Below, in pieces: positions 50,900 to 61,111 of a stretch of DNA of 64,000 nucleotides; within the stretch, counting starts at the first letter, position 1; every line of letters starts with the position of its first letter. The stretch is from Aspidiotus rigidus (taxonomy: Eukaryota > Arthropoda > Insecta > Hemiptera > Diaspididae), in contig JAVHKY010000023.1 of the NCBI GenBank assembly GCA_035079385.1, positions 7,270,001 to 7,334,000 on the forward strand. Reading direction: 5' to 3'. A model generated the notes under the pieces. It had not been told where the DNA came from and made no database searches. It saw nothing but the letters and a program-made list of their open reading frames with translations. Made by a program: the position numbers and the translations under genes.

Positions 50900-52435
50900 A
50901 GAAATTAGAAATAATTATTGGTACTTGCGTTGCGTAGATGATCGGAGTGTTGTGAATCGCGAAGTATTATCGTGAACAAATATGGATAGGCCTATAAGTA
51001 TAATTATGTCAGTACAACGATAAACACTTACCTATAGAGCAGAAACAAATCTTGAGAAAGATCGTATTGATGAGATTAGTTATATTATCGTATAATGAAA
51101 GTCAGAAAAGGTGCATAGGCTAGAATAATTATTGAAAAAATTCATTGTTTTTGTTTTCTTACTTTGAAATATGGATGTATTTCGAAGATTTATTTTTTTC
51201 AATACCGACGGATTAAAAAATATATAATACCTATATAACTAATCAAGTTGTTATCCTATTTTCTTGCTTTAAAATTATTTTATTTCCTTCGTTGTCAGAT
51301 GTTTTCGTGACGTTTTGAATTTAATTTTCAAGGACAATTCTATAGTAATGATTTTCTTTTTTCATCCAATATCCTCTACCCACAAAGTAATAATTTTAAT
51401 AATGAAAACCTTCTTTTTTTTTTTTTTTTTTTTATTTATTTAATTTGATTTTCGATATTTTGAGTATTCGATAGATCTTACAAGTGCGGATAAAGTTTTT
51501 CTTTTTCTTCTTCTTTTTCACTTTCCTGGCTGGGAGCTGAAAAAGCTGTGGTAAACCATGAAAAAAAAAGTGTTACGTAGCCTTTGATTTTTCTTAATCA
51601 CAATCTGTGAACGTTTGACGATACCTTTTCTGAATGCTTCATTATTTTTCAGAGTTTATGATTATATTATTCAATTTAAATACGGACGTGATCCTGAGTA
51701 AGGAAAAAAGCAAAGTGTTCCGCATGTTTCTGAATTATCTATCGCCCATTTACATTTCCAATAATTTTTCAGTTCTAATGTTCTTCAAGATTTATTGTAA
51801 TATAAAATCGGCTTCTAAAGAAAAAAAATCATGGAAATAATACGTGTAATTCTAATTAAAATACTTATGTAAATCTTCACGGGTGATGACGGCTGTATAT
51901 GCATGCTGTAGTATTTCTAAGTGAAAATGGCGAAAAAAAAATCATAATGATGATAACTTGTTAGGTAATTGGCCCGATAATAAATTATAAAAATTTATAT
52001 TCGGTATTTGGTTCGATGAAGGATTACGTCCAATGCAAAACGTTCGCTCTTATATTTATTTGTAATTTTTCTGAATTTTGATAGCGCAGTGCCAAATAAA
52101 TGTTTGTTCATAGAGGTGTGAATCCGTTGAGAGAATTTATCTTGATAAATTATTTATATCTTTCAGGTGCACGAGCCGAGAATTTCCATAGGAAGTTGTG
52201 CACTGTGAATATCGAGTGTAGTTCCCGTATTTATGCAATCAAAACAATTTCGAAGAAGAAATATCGTACAAATTTTTTTTTGAATGCAAATGTAAGAAGC
52301 TAGGTAGTCATTTGTGTAACTCGTCGAAAAAAATTGAGATGATAGTTGTTAGTGATGAATTGACTTGGAATCTAGCGAAAAAAAAAAAAAAAAAAACTGG
52401 AACTTACTCGATAATTTGTATTATGTGTGCAGTCT
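50900..52435. other. No gene recognised
   Basis: AT-rich, with poly(T) near 51414 and poly(A) near 52379. Nothing else is supported. Confidence 0.4.
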
Positions 52436-52502
52436 GAATATTCCTAATGAATTGGAACAAGAAAAGACTGGCTTTATTCTCCACATAAGTTTATAAAATC
52501 GA

Positions 52503-52542
52503 AGTTTGACGTTTCGAAGCTCACGCTTCTTCATCAGAAACT
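52503..52542 (-). ncRNA. Hammerhead ribozyme motif (minus strand)
   Basis: Exact mirror copy in the left arm, reading on the minus strand: CUGAUGA is the complement of 52537-52531 and the GUC triplet that of 52510-52508. Transcripts of either strand would therefore carry a motif. Confidence 0.68.
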
Positions 52543-52555
52543 AGAGTTTTATTCT

Positions 52556-52595
52556 AGTTTCTGATGAAGAAGCGTGAGCTTCGAAACGTCAAACT
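52556..52595 (+). ncRNA. Hammerhead ribozyme motif (plus strand)
   Basis: Core CUGAUGA (52561-52567) and GAAA (52583-52586) flank a 5-bp stem II, GAAGC/GCUUC, with a GUGA loop. GUC (52588-52590) is the cleavage triplet. AGUUU (52556-52560) pairs with AAACU (52591-52595) as stem I. One extra A sits after CUGAUGA. Stem III is only the self-complementary ACGU without a loop, so it should form between two copies, as described for dimeric hammerheads of Penelope-like elements. Activity is inferred. Confidence 0.7.
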
Positions 52596-52699
52596 TCGAT
52601 TTTATAAACTTATGTGGAGAATAAAGCCAGTCTTTTCTTGTTCCAATTAATTTTTTCTCTCCACGGTTAAATCCTTTTGTAATTCCTAATGAAATTTCT

Positions 52700-55250
52700 C
52701 ATCCAATTGACTTCTCCTTCCTAATCAATTTTCTTATAAAACAAATAATCCATCTAAAATGAAGGATGTAGCGAGTAGATATTCTATAGGTATAACTGAA
52801 TTTTATTGTATGAGTATTTCAAAAATTCCTCGAGATAATTCTTAGTGAATCTTGTTAATTGACGACAACACCATAAGTACTTCATACTCGTATTATTCGG
52901 GAACAGAGAGTAACCTATATTTGATAAAGTGCAGTATTTTTCCTACGAACACTTGAAGTTAAAGCCATAAATGAAAATATTACTGAACATTATAACGCCG
53001 AATTTCAAGTGATAACAAAAATGATAAATGAGAGAAAATTTGTTTATTTTTCTTTTCTTTTATTAGCTTAGATATTTTTCACTCGCTTATTATAATGGCG
53101 AATTAACGACCAAGATTTGTTTTTTGAGTAAAACGCGATGGTGCAGGAAATACGAGAAACTTCCAACAAAGGTAGTGTTCTACCTATGTCAATACGAGAA
53201 TACCAATTCTGCTTTTTACTTCTTTTCGTTGAATATTGATGGACATTATACGATTTTGTAGCGTCTTCATTTTTCCATTATTTTTCAAAATGTGTTGTAT
53301 AACGTTGCAGGAATTTCTACTATTTTCATGTAAGTCATGATCTCACATTTGTCTAAAATCGGATTTATTTTCTAGTCAAAAAGGGAATATGGAAGCAAAT
53401 TTATGTAAAATTATTTCTTTCAAAAATCTAGCTTAATGTCGTTGAGTGTCTATACTTTTTTTTTTTATCAGATTTTGACTATAGATTGAAAATATTTTTT
53501 CTGAATAAGCTTAGTTAAGAAGCAAGGCCAGAAGTTTTGAAAGAAGCTCTAAGAGAACAGTAGTCGGCTCTGATTATTGTGCTCGTATAATGAAAATTAC
53601 TAATTTTAATCCCTATACGAGAAGAATTGTTGATCATTGAAGTGCAGAAACAACGATCAGTCAGTATTATCATTGGTCAAAATTTCAGAGTTGTTCATCT
53701 CGGGCAGTATAGATAGAATCAATATTTCTTTCCAATAACCCCGCGTGTACCATAATAATGAATTTCACTTCTGGGCGTCTTTGTGTACCTCAATTTCACC
53801 GCGAGTTGGCAAAACGTGAAAGGAAAAACGGAAATACCACGCGTTCATGTATGATATATTGAGCTTCATAAAGATGATGATAGATTTTTTGCACAAATTT
53901 TGTAGTGCACCTGTTAATTACCATCACAGTACTTCATATCGCAAATTTACTGTTAGTTTTCTAATTAGAACATAATATTTGCATGCGGTCTATATGTGAA
54001 TAATTCTCTCTTCTCATGTCTGGCAAGCGTTACAAACGCGAGAATGTGTATTGTGTTTATTAAAAATAATTGAATAAAAAAGGCAAACGGAAAATTGGAA
54101 ATAGCTGCGTCTAAGCGAGAGGATTACGTCAGGAAAACATTCATGGAAAGTGAACGCGTAAAAAGATGAACGAGAATCATCATTCTGTATGTATGCGGGT
54201 AAACGCAGCTGACTCGCTTAGATTTTTATTGACTTATCCGACTGCTCATAAACTTTGGTTCAATGATTTTTTCCGAAGGAAATGCTCATGCTGTTACAAA
54301 TGAGCGTATTTTCATGTCTAGTATTAAATATAGTTTCACTCTCAGATCTGAGGCTTACAAACTTGAAACTTCCATTCTTCACATCAAAAACAAACAACTT
54401 GATATACATTTCTCGATCATGCATTCGCGTAAAATTTCGCGCCGAGTGTCCGAGATGAAGCGTCTTCGCCAATAGGCACGATTTTTCGTGAATTCTTTTC
54501 TAACGTCATGAAATGCGATAACAATATTGCTTCCGCGTGTTCAAATGTCGAATTATTGCCCTTACTTTTCTTTGTGAAAGAGAAAACAAAGCTAGACGTA
54601 CCTGTGGCAGAGATTTGTATTACTGGTGTGTGTAATTATTTTTGTCGGTTTAGTTTTATAATATAGAGAGGATATTTATCGTACATTGCTTTGTGACGTA
54701 GAATGAGAGTCTTGGAGATTCATACGAGACGAGGAGCGGCGGAGTAACTTGCTGTGCCATATCTTTCAGATTCAGAGCTTAAAAGTTTTCTGTACAAGGT
54801 TTAAATCTGTGACGTCTCAATCCTGTGGACAACTCTTTCTCCCCCTTGAAACTCGCAGTCAAATCCCATCGCATCGGACATTTTAACAAAGAACCTGTCC
54901 TTTTTTTCTCTCTCTTTTTTTCTTTTTTACAAAAACTATTGTGATCTACTTGCGTATCAACAAGGTATGTCGAAGGGGGTGTTGGAAAAACTAATGCTTA
55001 AAGCTACTCTTGTGACTATTGTAATATGTACGTATTTATTCTTCTGCTTAAGGCTAGTTAATTTAAGTAACTTAGCTTACTGTGATTTTCATGTTCCTGT
55101 CAAAGGATTGATCCATCTTTGCGTGATTCCACAGTTTCCGACCGTATTTATTATATACTTATTCGTTATCTCTTCTTCGAGGGGCTGGTCTGCCTCTTGT
55201 ATTTCGTATACGCTCAGTAAGGCAGTGTTTTGCTGTCTCTTCTAGGGCTC
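52700..55250. other. No gene recognised
   Basis: AT-rich sequence. Open frames of about 70 codons exist on both strands at 54260-54475, but they overlap each other and match nothing I know. Confidence 0.4.
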
Positions 55251-55279
55251 CACATTTGCATGTTGCTGACGTTTTTCTG

Positions 55280-56330
55280 TCCACGCGATAAAGATATCTA
55301 CTGAACACTCCATGGTCGCTTAGGTCTCGCACGAGTCAAAAACATATCGACCACTGGAATCAATTCCTCGGTCCATTTCCCTTTGTTGCATTTGTCCCAA
55401 TATCCCTGCCAGAGCTCCTTCAATAAATTAGCCGTTGTCTTGGGTAATTTATCAGGAGCCTGTTCTCTGTAGTTCAATATTCTCTTTATGACTTCGGTTA
55501 GCTCTATCAATATTTTTTTCCACATTGTCGACAATTAACCGGTGTCAAAAGCAACAGATGTGTACTGTAGGATTGTCCGGCTGTCCCCTTCAGGCATTAC
55601 TGAGTAGCCTAGTGTGTTTCTGCAGAAATTCGTTATCTTCTGCATCGTCTTCATTGCTCGTTGGTGCGCCTTTCGGCAGTGTGGGACCAAACTCAATTTT
55701 GAGTCCAGCCAAATGTCAAGATGCTTTATTTCCCACACCTGAGTGAACTCGAAATTCAAGTTCAGGAGAATATCACCCGTGCCTCTTGGTTCAAACGGCA
55801 GGATTTCAGTCTTCCCTTTATTTAGGTGGACACCTACTGTAGATATTAGCTCATTCTTGAGAAATTCAAGTGTGTGCCTAATCTTTCTTACCAGAGAGGA
55901 TGAGGAATCGTCACCTAGCGAGGGTAGAGTGTCGTCTGCATAGACATAGTGTGCTCTGAGTATGCACTTATATCCGACGTTCCATAATGTGGCTATCCTA
56001 CTATGGGACCGTCCGCGCTGCAGCATAATACAGGATAGGCTACGTCTTACCTGACGGTTAGTGAAGCATGGTTTGAGTTGAGAACTTCATATGGGGTCCA
56101 TTCCATATGGTCAAATGCGCCCGATATGTCGAGGAATACTGCGACAACATATTCGAATGAGGACCTCATTTTTTTTGGTTGCCGTGTGCCATCCAGCAAA
56201 AACTGACCTACTCTAAATTTTTTCCAGGTCCAACCTCTTATAGATAGTTCGATGGTCAAAAGTCCAACACCCTTGTATAGCTCAAAGCTGGACTTGGAAA
56301 ATTTCAAGTCTCTAGATATTTCCAAGTTCC
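55280..56330 (-). pseudogene. R1-like non-LTR retrotransposon fragment
   Basis: Read on the minus strand: RT motif A VVAVFLDISGAFDHMEW (about 56120), then motif C HYVYADDTLPSL (about 55950) and GVHLNKGKTEILPF. The region finishes with a C-terminal stretch LWQGYWDKCNKGKWTEELIP, which fits the R1-type 3' end. Frames change between these blocks and the N-terminal parts are absent, so the element is dead. R1 clade is the best guess; a related clade is possible. Confidence 0.75.
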
Positions 56331-56439
56331 CGTCTTGTAGTTAGGTTAGATGCGAACATTGGACATCAGTGGTGTAGTTATACCAAACTTTCTGTAGGGT
56401 AGTTAGGACCCTTATATCCGCTGAGTTTTTCCAGACCAT

Positions 56440-57125
56440 TCTAGCAACTGGAGAATTTTTTCATTATTGTTTTCGAACTCGGTGGACGTGTTTACGTTAT
56501 AATCGACCTAATTGATGAATGAAATACTAAAACTCACTGTCCTCCAGGGTGAAAACGTGGATTTTCTCACTTCTCCACTGTTTTCAGATTGCTCCAGCGA
56601 TTGGAGAATTTTTCAACTATTTTTCTCAATCTAAAGCACTCCACCTAATCCGTGGATGTGTTTACATAAGAATTGACCAAATCGATAAACGAAATACTGA
56701 AAATATATTTTTGGTCTATCTACATTCCCATATCATGCCACAGAGGAGTGCGTATTTTTAAGCTCGAACATTGACTATTGTTTTCACGCGGTCTATTGCG
56801 GTAGCAGTCGTAGTTCACCCCACTATTCCCGGAAAAATCACAGAAATTTATTTAATATTGATTTTTTTGGGAGTGTTCCGCCTTACCGAGGCCTATGGTA
56901 CTAATGTATGTTGTAGTAGAAGGTAAGGCGCTTCAAATGAATGATTTTCCCTAGGTGCCTCCCCCCCCCCCAATTTTTTGTAAATATTCGAGTTTGAAGT
57001 TTTGTTATTGCTAGAAACTAGGGAAAATAATATGAATGATTTTTTTTGAAAAAAATACCATCCTATAATGTGCTCAAGTTACATTGCTGTGCGATCACTA
57101 TTGTCTGAGATACAGCCATTTGGAT
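56440..57125 (+). repeat. Interspersed repeat, first copy
   Basis: From ACCTAATCCGTGGATGTG (56644) through CATTGACTATTGTTTTCACG to CTGTGCGATCACTATTGTCTGAGATA (about 57118), this text recurs in the same orientation at 62892-63710. A weaker internal duplication of about 150 bases lies at 56440-56640. No protein is recognisable. Confidence 0.75.
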
Positions 57126-58232
57126 TGTAGGCCTAAAAATGACTCTGCAGCCCATGTGGGTGAGCGGACGGGTCCAATTTTTTAGGTTTCGAGTTTTCTC
57201 ATTGGGGACAACATTTTGACGGGCATTTAAAACATTTTTTGACCAAGGCCATTTTCCCCTCCTTACCCGGCTGGAGCCTTTACTTGGAAACTCAATTGTA
57301 ATGTTGTAACTTTATTATCGCCCGTACTCCAGTCTTGGCCTCAACTGATATTCAGACGCAATGCATTCCAAAGGCGTCTGAAAATTATCCCACTCTTTAT
57401 TTTTGCCGCCTGCACTCTCTTGTCCAAAGCCAATTCAGCTGCACAAATCTCCATGTATCTTCGCTCTTTGTATAGTTATTTTGTCGCGCTGTACAAATCA
57501 GAATGCTTTGCAACGACAGTGCTAAGAGGGATTGTACCATCCCTATGTTATTTATTCGGTGAGACTTGATTACAGCAGTCTGGTACTGATTCTGAAGTGT
57601 GGGTGGATACCTCGATGCTGTGGCTCGTGGGCTTCAAATTGGAGCCCCAGAGAGGCAAGTTTTTCCGAGTGCCCTCCCTATCATAATACAGTTTAGGCCT
57701 AGTTTGCAGCCAGCATAGTGTAATATACTGTGTATATGTACGTACTATATAATATACTAAGGCAAGTAAGCCTAGTTTATATGCTAAAGCGTAGAGGAGG
57801 TCTACTCTAAAGCTAATAATATCCATTGACGGCTAATTTAAACCTAGTTCAGGGCTAGTTTACAGCTAGTACAGTCTCAACTCGGACTGGCGGATTTCCA
57901 TTAGTGGAATGCGGGTGGGGTGTCGGTAAAGACATTAAAAAAAACTAAAAAAAAAAAAACTCACGGGTTTTTTAACAGAGTTGAACAAGGGGTGGCAAGG
58001 CATCTATTTCATGGGGCACAGACTTAGAAACTCATACGATGCGAGGGAATTGGGACTTGAGAAAACTGATTTATGACAAAATTGTGACGTCACAGACCCG
58101 GACTTTGGAGCTTCATATAATAGGAGGGGGACTTGAAAAGAACTAATCTATGATTGTGATGTCACAAGCCCGGACATTAAAGCTATATATTATAGGAGGG
58201 AGGCTTGGAAAATTTTCGACTTCCAAGCTATA
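57125..58232. other. Decayed repeats, no gene
   Basis: Contains AGGCCTAGTTTGCAGCC and TAATATACTGTG phrases like those near 12 and 40 kb, and from about 58060 a twofold phrase GATTGTGATGTCACA/GTGACGTCACAGACCCGGAC. No open frame of note. Confidence 0.4.
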
Positions 58233-58711
58233 CCGGGTGGACCAGAAAGATGTTACCAGGGAGTTTGCGCTAAATTCACTCCAGAGGGAAAAGGCAAAAT
58301 GTTAGATGCATATTCCAAAACTACGAAATTCGTATCTTATTTTTATCTTTAATTTGCGCCTCTACTCATTTTTCTACGACTTCTTTGAGCCGAGTTATGG
58401 ACCAAAACGTGCCAAAATTTGACCGATGATTCCGAAAAAAAACCTATATAACCCTATGAAGCTTCAAAGTGGGGGAATTTTTCAATTTTTTACTTTGAAA
58501 ATCTGGGTGAATCAGTTCATTTTTGGCTTATTTTGGTCCATAACTCGGCTCAAAAAAGTCGTAAAAAGTTGAAAGAGTGCGCAAAATGAAGGTAAAATAA
58601 AGATTAAATTTCATAGATTTCAAATATACATCTAACGTTTCACCATTTCCTGCTGGAGTGAATTTAACATAAACTCCCATTCAACTGATAACATCTTTCT
58701 GGTCCACCAGG
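58233..58711. mobile_element. Long-TIR MITE, TA target site
   Basis: Left end CCGGGTGGACCAGAAAGATG; right end CATCTTTCTGGTCCACCAGG. The inverted arms extend, with substitutions, across about 200 bases each (AAATTCACTCCAG, GAGTTATGGACCAAAA in both). The element is bounded by TA (part of TATA) on each side, as in the Tc1/mariner group. Non-coding. A half copy lies near 33.0 kb. Confidence 0.8.
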
Positions 58712-58739
58712 TATATGATACGACTTCCAAACTAGATAC

Positions 58740-59166
58740 TGTGGCGTTCTGCTATGGAGGCGCAAGCACCAAGCTTGCACACGCCGCTAAACTTTTAATA
58801 ATAGCAGACACCGCAAGGAAGCGTACTTATCGCTTAACTACTTCGCCGAATACGCTTGAACAACCTAGAACGTGCTCGATTGATTGTAAGGATCCTTGCA
58901 TAACCTGTTTGCCGTTCTAGAAGAAATCTCGAGAATTCCGGAAATAAGGGTGAGACTATAAATAGCCGGCAGCAACCCGATAAAGCGATTCAGTTGTAAT
59001 CTTAAAAGCGATAGTTAACGTGTTCTCGTTCTTTAACGCGATTGTGTTACAGTTTAACGGTGTTTTAGAAGTGTTGTACTTGCGGTACCAGTAATAAAGC
59101 TCGGTTTTCGTAATTGTTCTTTATTATCGGTGTCAAGAGATATTTGGTGACTGGTAGAACGTCACA
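58740..59166 (+). repeat. 5' LTR (427 bp)
   Basis: Starts TGTGGCGTTCTG and ends GTCACA. By my reading it is identical to 62398-62824. It has a TATA box (ACTATAAATAGCC, near 58954) and an AATAAA near 59094, as expected for U3 and R. The base word ATAC precedes it and follows the 3' LTR, a 4-bp target duplication. Confidence 0.93.
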
Positions 59167-59168
59167 AC

Positions 59169-59186
59169 TGGTGTCAGAAGTGGGAT
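59169..59186 (+). promoter_or_regulatory. Primer-binding site
   Basis: TGGTGTCAGAAGTGGGAT begins 2 bases after the LTR. Its complement matches the 3' end of animal tRNA-Leu (ending ..CTGACA plus CCA), so leucine tRNA is the likely primer. Confidence 0.75.
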
Positions 59187-59230
59187 TGCGTAAGCCTACT
59201 CTGTGCGTTTGAAACTGGTGGTGATTCAAG

Positions 59231-61111
59231 ATGGTGAAGAAGAAGTTTCATGAACTTACGGGGGATCAACTTCGCGAGGAACTCCGGAATCGTAATCTCT
59301 CTGTTAGCGGAACCAAACATGAATTAGCCGATCGTCTGGAAAAAGCATTCGAAGAATCAGGTTTGGACGTGGCCAATTTTGAATTTGAGGTTGACGAGGT
59401 TACTGGAAACCTTGAGACCGGTATGCCAACAAAGCAGTCTCCAGCTATAGATTTGAGTGCAATGCTGCAAATGTTGACAGATACAATGGCTAAAAATTCA
59501 GAAGATATGAAGACTGGGTTTGAACAGAACAAGAATGCAATGGAGGAGAAATTTGAACAGAACAAGAACGCAATGGAGGAGAAACTCGAACGGAACAAGA
59601 ACGCAATGGAGGAGAAACTCGAACGGAACAAGAATGCAATGGAGGAGAAACTCGAACAAAATAAGGCAGAAATCTTTGATGGGCTAAGAGAGACTATCGA
59701 TGTTGAGGTTAAATGTCAGATTGAACCAATAATTGAAGAACTTGACCAAAGATGGAAAATTATGGAACAACGTCTTCAGAGGCTGGAAGGGAATCCAACA
59801 GTAAGCATGGTTGTAGATCCGCCAGGCGTTGCCTTCTTCAGTTCTGGATCTAATGGAGGAAATATACCGGCTACAAAACCGTCATCAGAGACCAAAGTCA
59901 AGATACCAACGTTTGATGGTGAAATCTCTTGGGAACTATACAAATCACAGTTTGAAATTGCAGCTCAACTCAATGGATGGGATGACAAAGCCAAGGCTGG
60001 TAATTTGATTGTCAGCTTGAGAGGAGCTGCACTACAGCTGTTGTCCAACATTGCTGAGGGTGATAAGAAGAATTACCAAAAGTTGGTTGAGGTCCTTGAA
60101 CAACGCTTTGGTCAAGCTCACTTGGCTCCCATCAGAAGAAGAGAACTGAAATACCGTCGACAGAACCGTGGAGAAAGTCTTCAGGCATTTTCAAGTGAAA
60201 TTCTCAAATTAACTCAACAAGCTTACCCAGAAGCTACTATGTCAGCCATTGAACAAACTGCGCTTGAGGCATTCATTGATGGAATATTTGACTGGGAGGT
60301 TCAGAGTCAAGTTTGTATTGCGCGTTGCAAAACCTTGAAAGAAGCATTATCCTTCGCCCTGGAAGTAGAAGCTGCAAGAAAGGCGTCTTGTAGACAAGGT
60401 TCCACAGTTTTGAAGCAAACGAAGGTCAGACCAACTGGAGACAAACGTCGATGCTACCACTGTGATGAAGAGGGTCACATCAAGCTCAGTTGCCCTAAGT
60501 GGAGATCACTGCAAGGTGAAAAACTCCAACCTGGAGTTGCCAGGGGCCAACCAACTCTAGGGCCAAGGAGAAGGGCCCAAGAAATAAGAATTTCCAAAAT
60601 GCGTACTTCAAGTGAGAACATTTATGTATCGGGATGGAATGATAGTATTGGACGCAATATAGACATATGCATGGACTGCGCTGCTACTGGTTCAGTTATC
60701 AAGACACAATTGGTCAAGGACATCCCAGGCTTATCCATTAATTGGAGAGAAAAGTACCGCCTCAGGACTGCCATGGGTGAACAAGCTTGGACCAAGGGCA
60801 CTGTTGAGCTATCTATCAAGATTTCCTCAATGGTAATAACTGGAAAATTCATCCTTGCTGATATGGAAGATGACTGTATTCTGGGGCTGGATTTGATGCG
60901 AAAGTATGGGCTGATTATTGATCTGAAGCATGACCTTTTAAGAAGTCCCTGTGGAGATATACCACTTTATGAGTTGGAAGTCAAGGATTGTCTCCTCCAG
61001 ACCAAAGTTGAAGAAGAATTAAGCACTGTAGTCAATGATGTGAAGAAAGAAGTCTCAGTCAAATCCATACAATTAGGTTCCAATGTGGATATGAGAAATG
61101 CTCAACAATAG
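59231..61111 (+). CDS. Gag-protease polyprotein with N-terminal SAP domain
   Basis: The product is 626 residues. Residues 4-40 (ELTGDQLREELRNRNLSVSG, then TKHELADRL) are a SAP-type nucleic-acid-binding helix pair. About 95-145 repeats an 11-residue unit (EEKLERNKNAM), a hendecad coiled coil. About 230-400 is the capsid (WELYKSQFEIA; EVLEQRFGQA). C408, C411, H416 and C421 form a CCHC zinc knuckle. The protease-like region has DCAATGSVI at 482, where the family has D-T/S-G-A, and ILGLDLM at 550. The frame ends in TAG at 61109. The start is the first Met of the frame, 45 bases after the primer site. Confidence 0.9.
   Translation: MVKKKFHELTGDQLREELRNRNLSVSGTKHELADRLEKAFEESGLDVANFEFEVDEVTGNLETGMPTKQSPAIDLSAMLQMLTDTMAKNSEDMKTGFEQNKNAMEEKFEQNKNAMEEKLERNKNAMEEKLERNKNAMEEKLEQNKAEIFDGLRETIDVEVKCQIEPIIEELDQRWKIMEQRLQRLEGNPTVSMVVDPPGVAFFSSGSNGGNIPATKPSSETKVKIPTFDGEISWELYKSQFEIAAQLNGWDDKAKAGNLIVSLRGAALQLLSNIAEGDKKNYQKLVEVLEQRFGQAHLAPIRRRELKYRRQNRGESLQAFSSEILKLTQQAYPEATMSAIEQTALEAFIDGIFDWEVQSQVCIARCKTLKEALSFALEVEAARKASCRQGSTVLKQTKVRPTGDKRRCYHCDEEGHIKLSCPKWRSLQGEKLQPGVARGQPTLGPRRRAQEIRISKMRTSSENIYVSGWNDSIGRNIDICMDCAATGSVIKTQLVKDIPGLSINWREKYRLRTAMGEQAWTKGTVELSIKISSMVITGKFILADMEDDCILGLDLMRKYGLIIDLKHDLLRSPCGDIPLYELEVKDCLLQTKVEEELSTVVNDVKKEVSVKSIQLGSNVDMRNAQQ

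Larger units (their letters stand above)
52440..52693. mobile_element. Hammerhead-bearing palindromic element with 12-bp flanking repeats
   Basis: ATTCCTAATGAA occurs at 52440-52451 and again at 52682-52693, as a target duplication would. Between them, 52450-52648 is by my reading a perfect inverted repeat (two 96-bp arms, a 7-base loop). It is followed by a 33-base single-copy tail, 52649-52681. The arms carry hammerhead ribozyme cores. I infer a small retro-mobile element related to the hammerhead-containing ends of Penelope-like elements. Confidence 0.7.

Noticed and set aside
54260..54475. Overlapping 70-codon frames on both strands
   Set aside because: Mutual shadow frames with no domain, no splice context and no poly(A) signal.
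59266..59631. 121-codon minus-strand frame in gag
   Set aside because: Antisense shadow of the 33-bp repeat encoding the Gag coiled coil.
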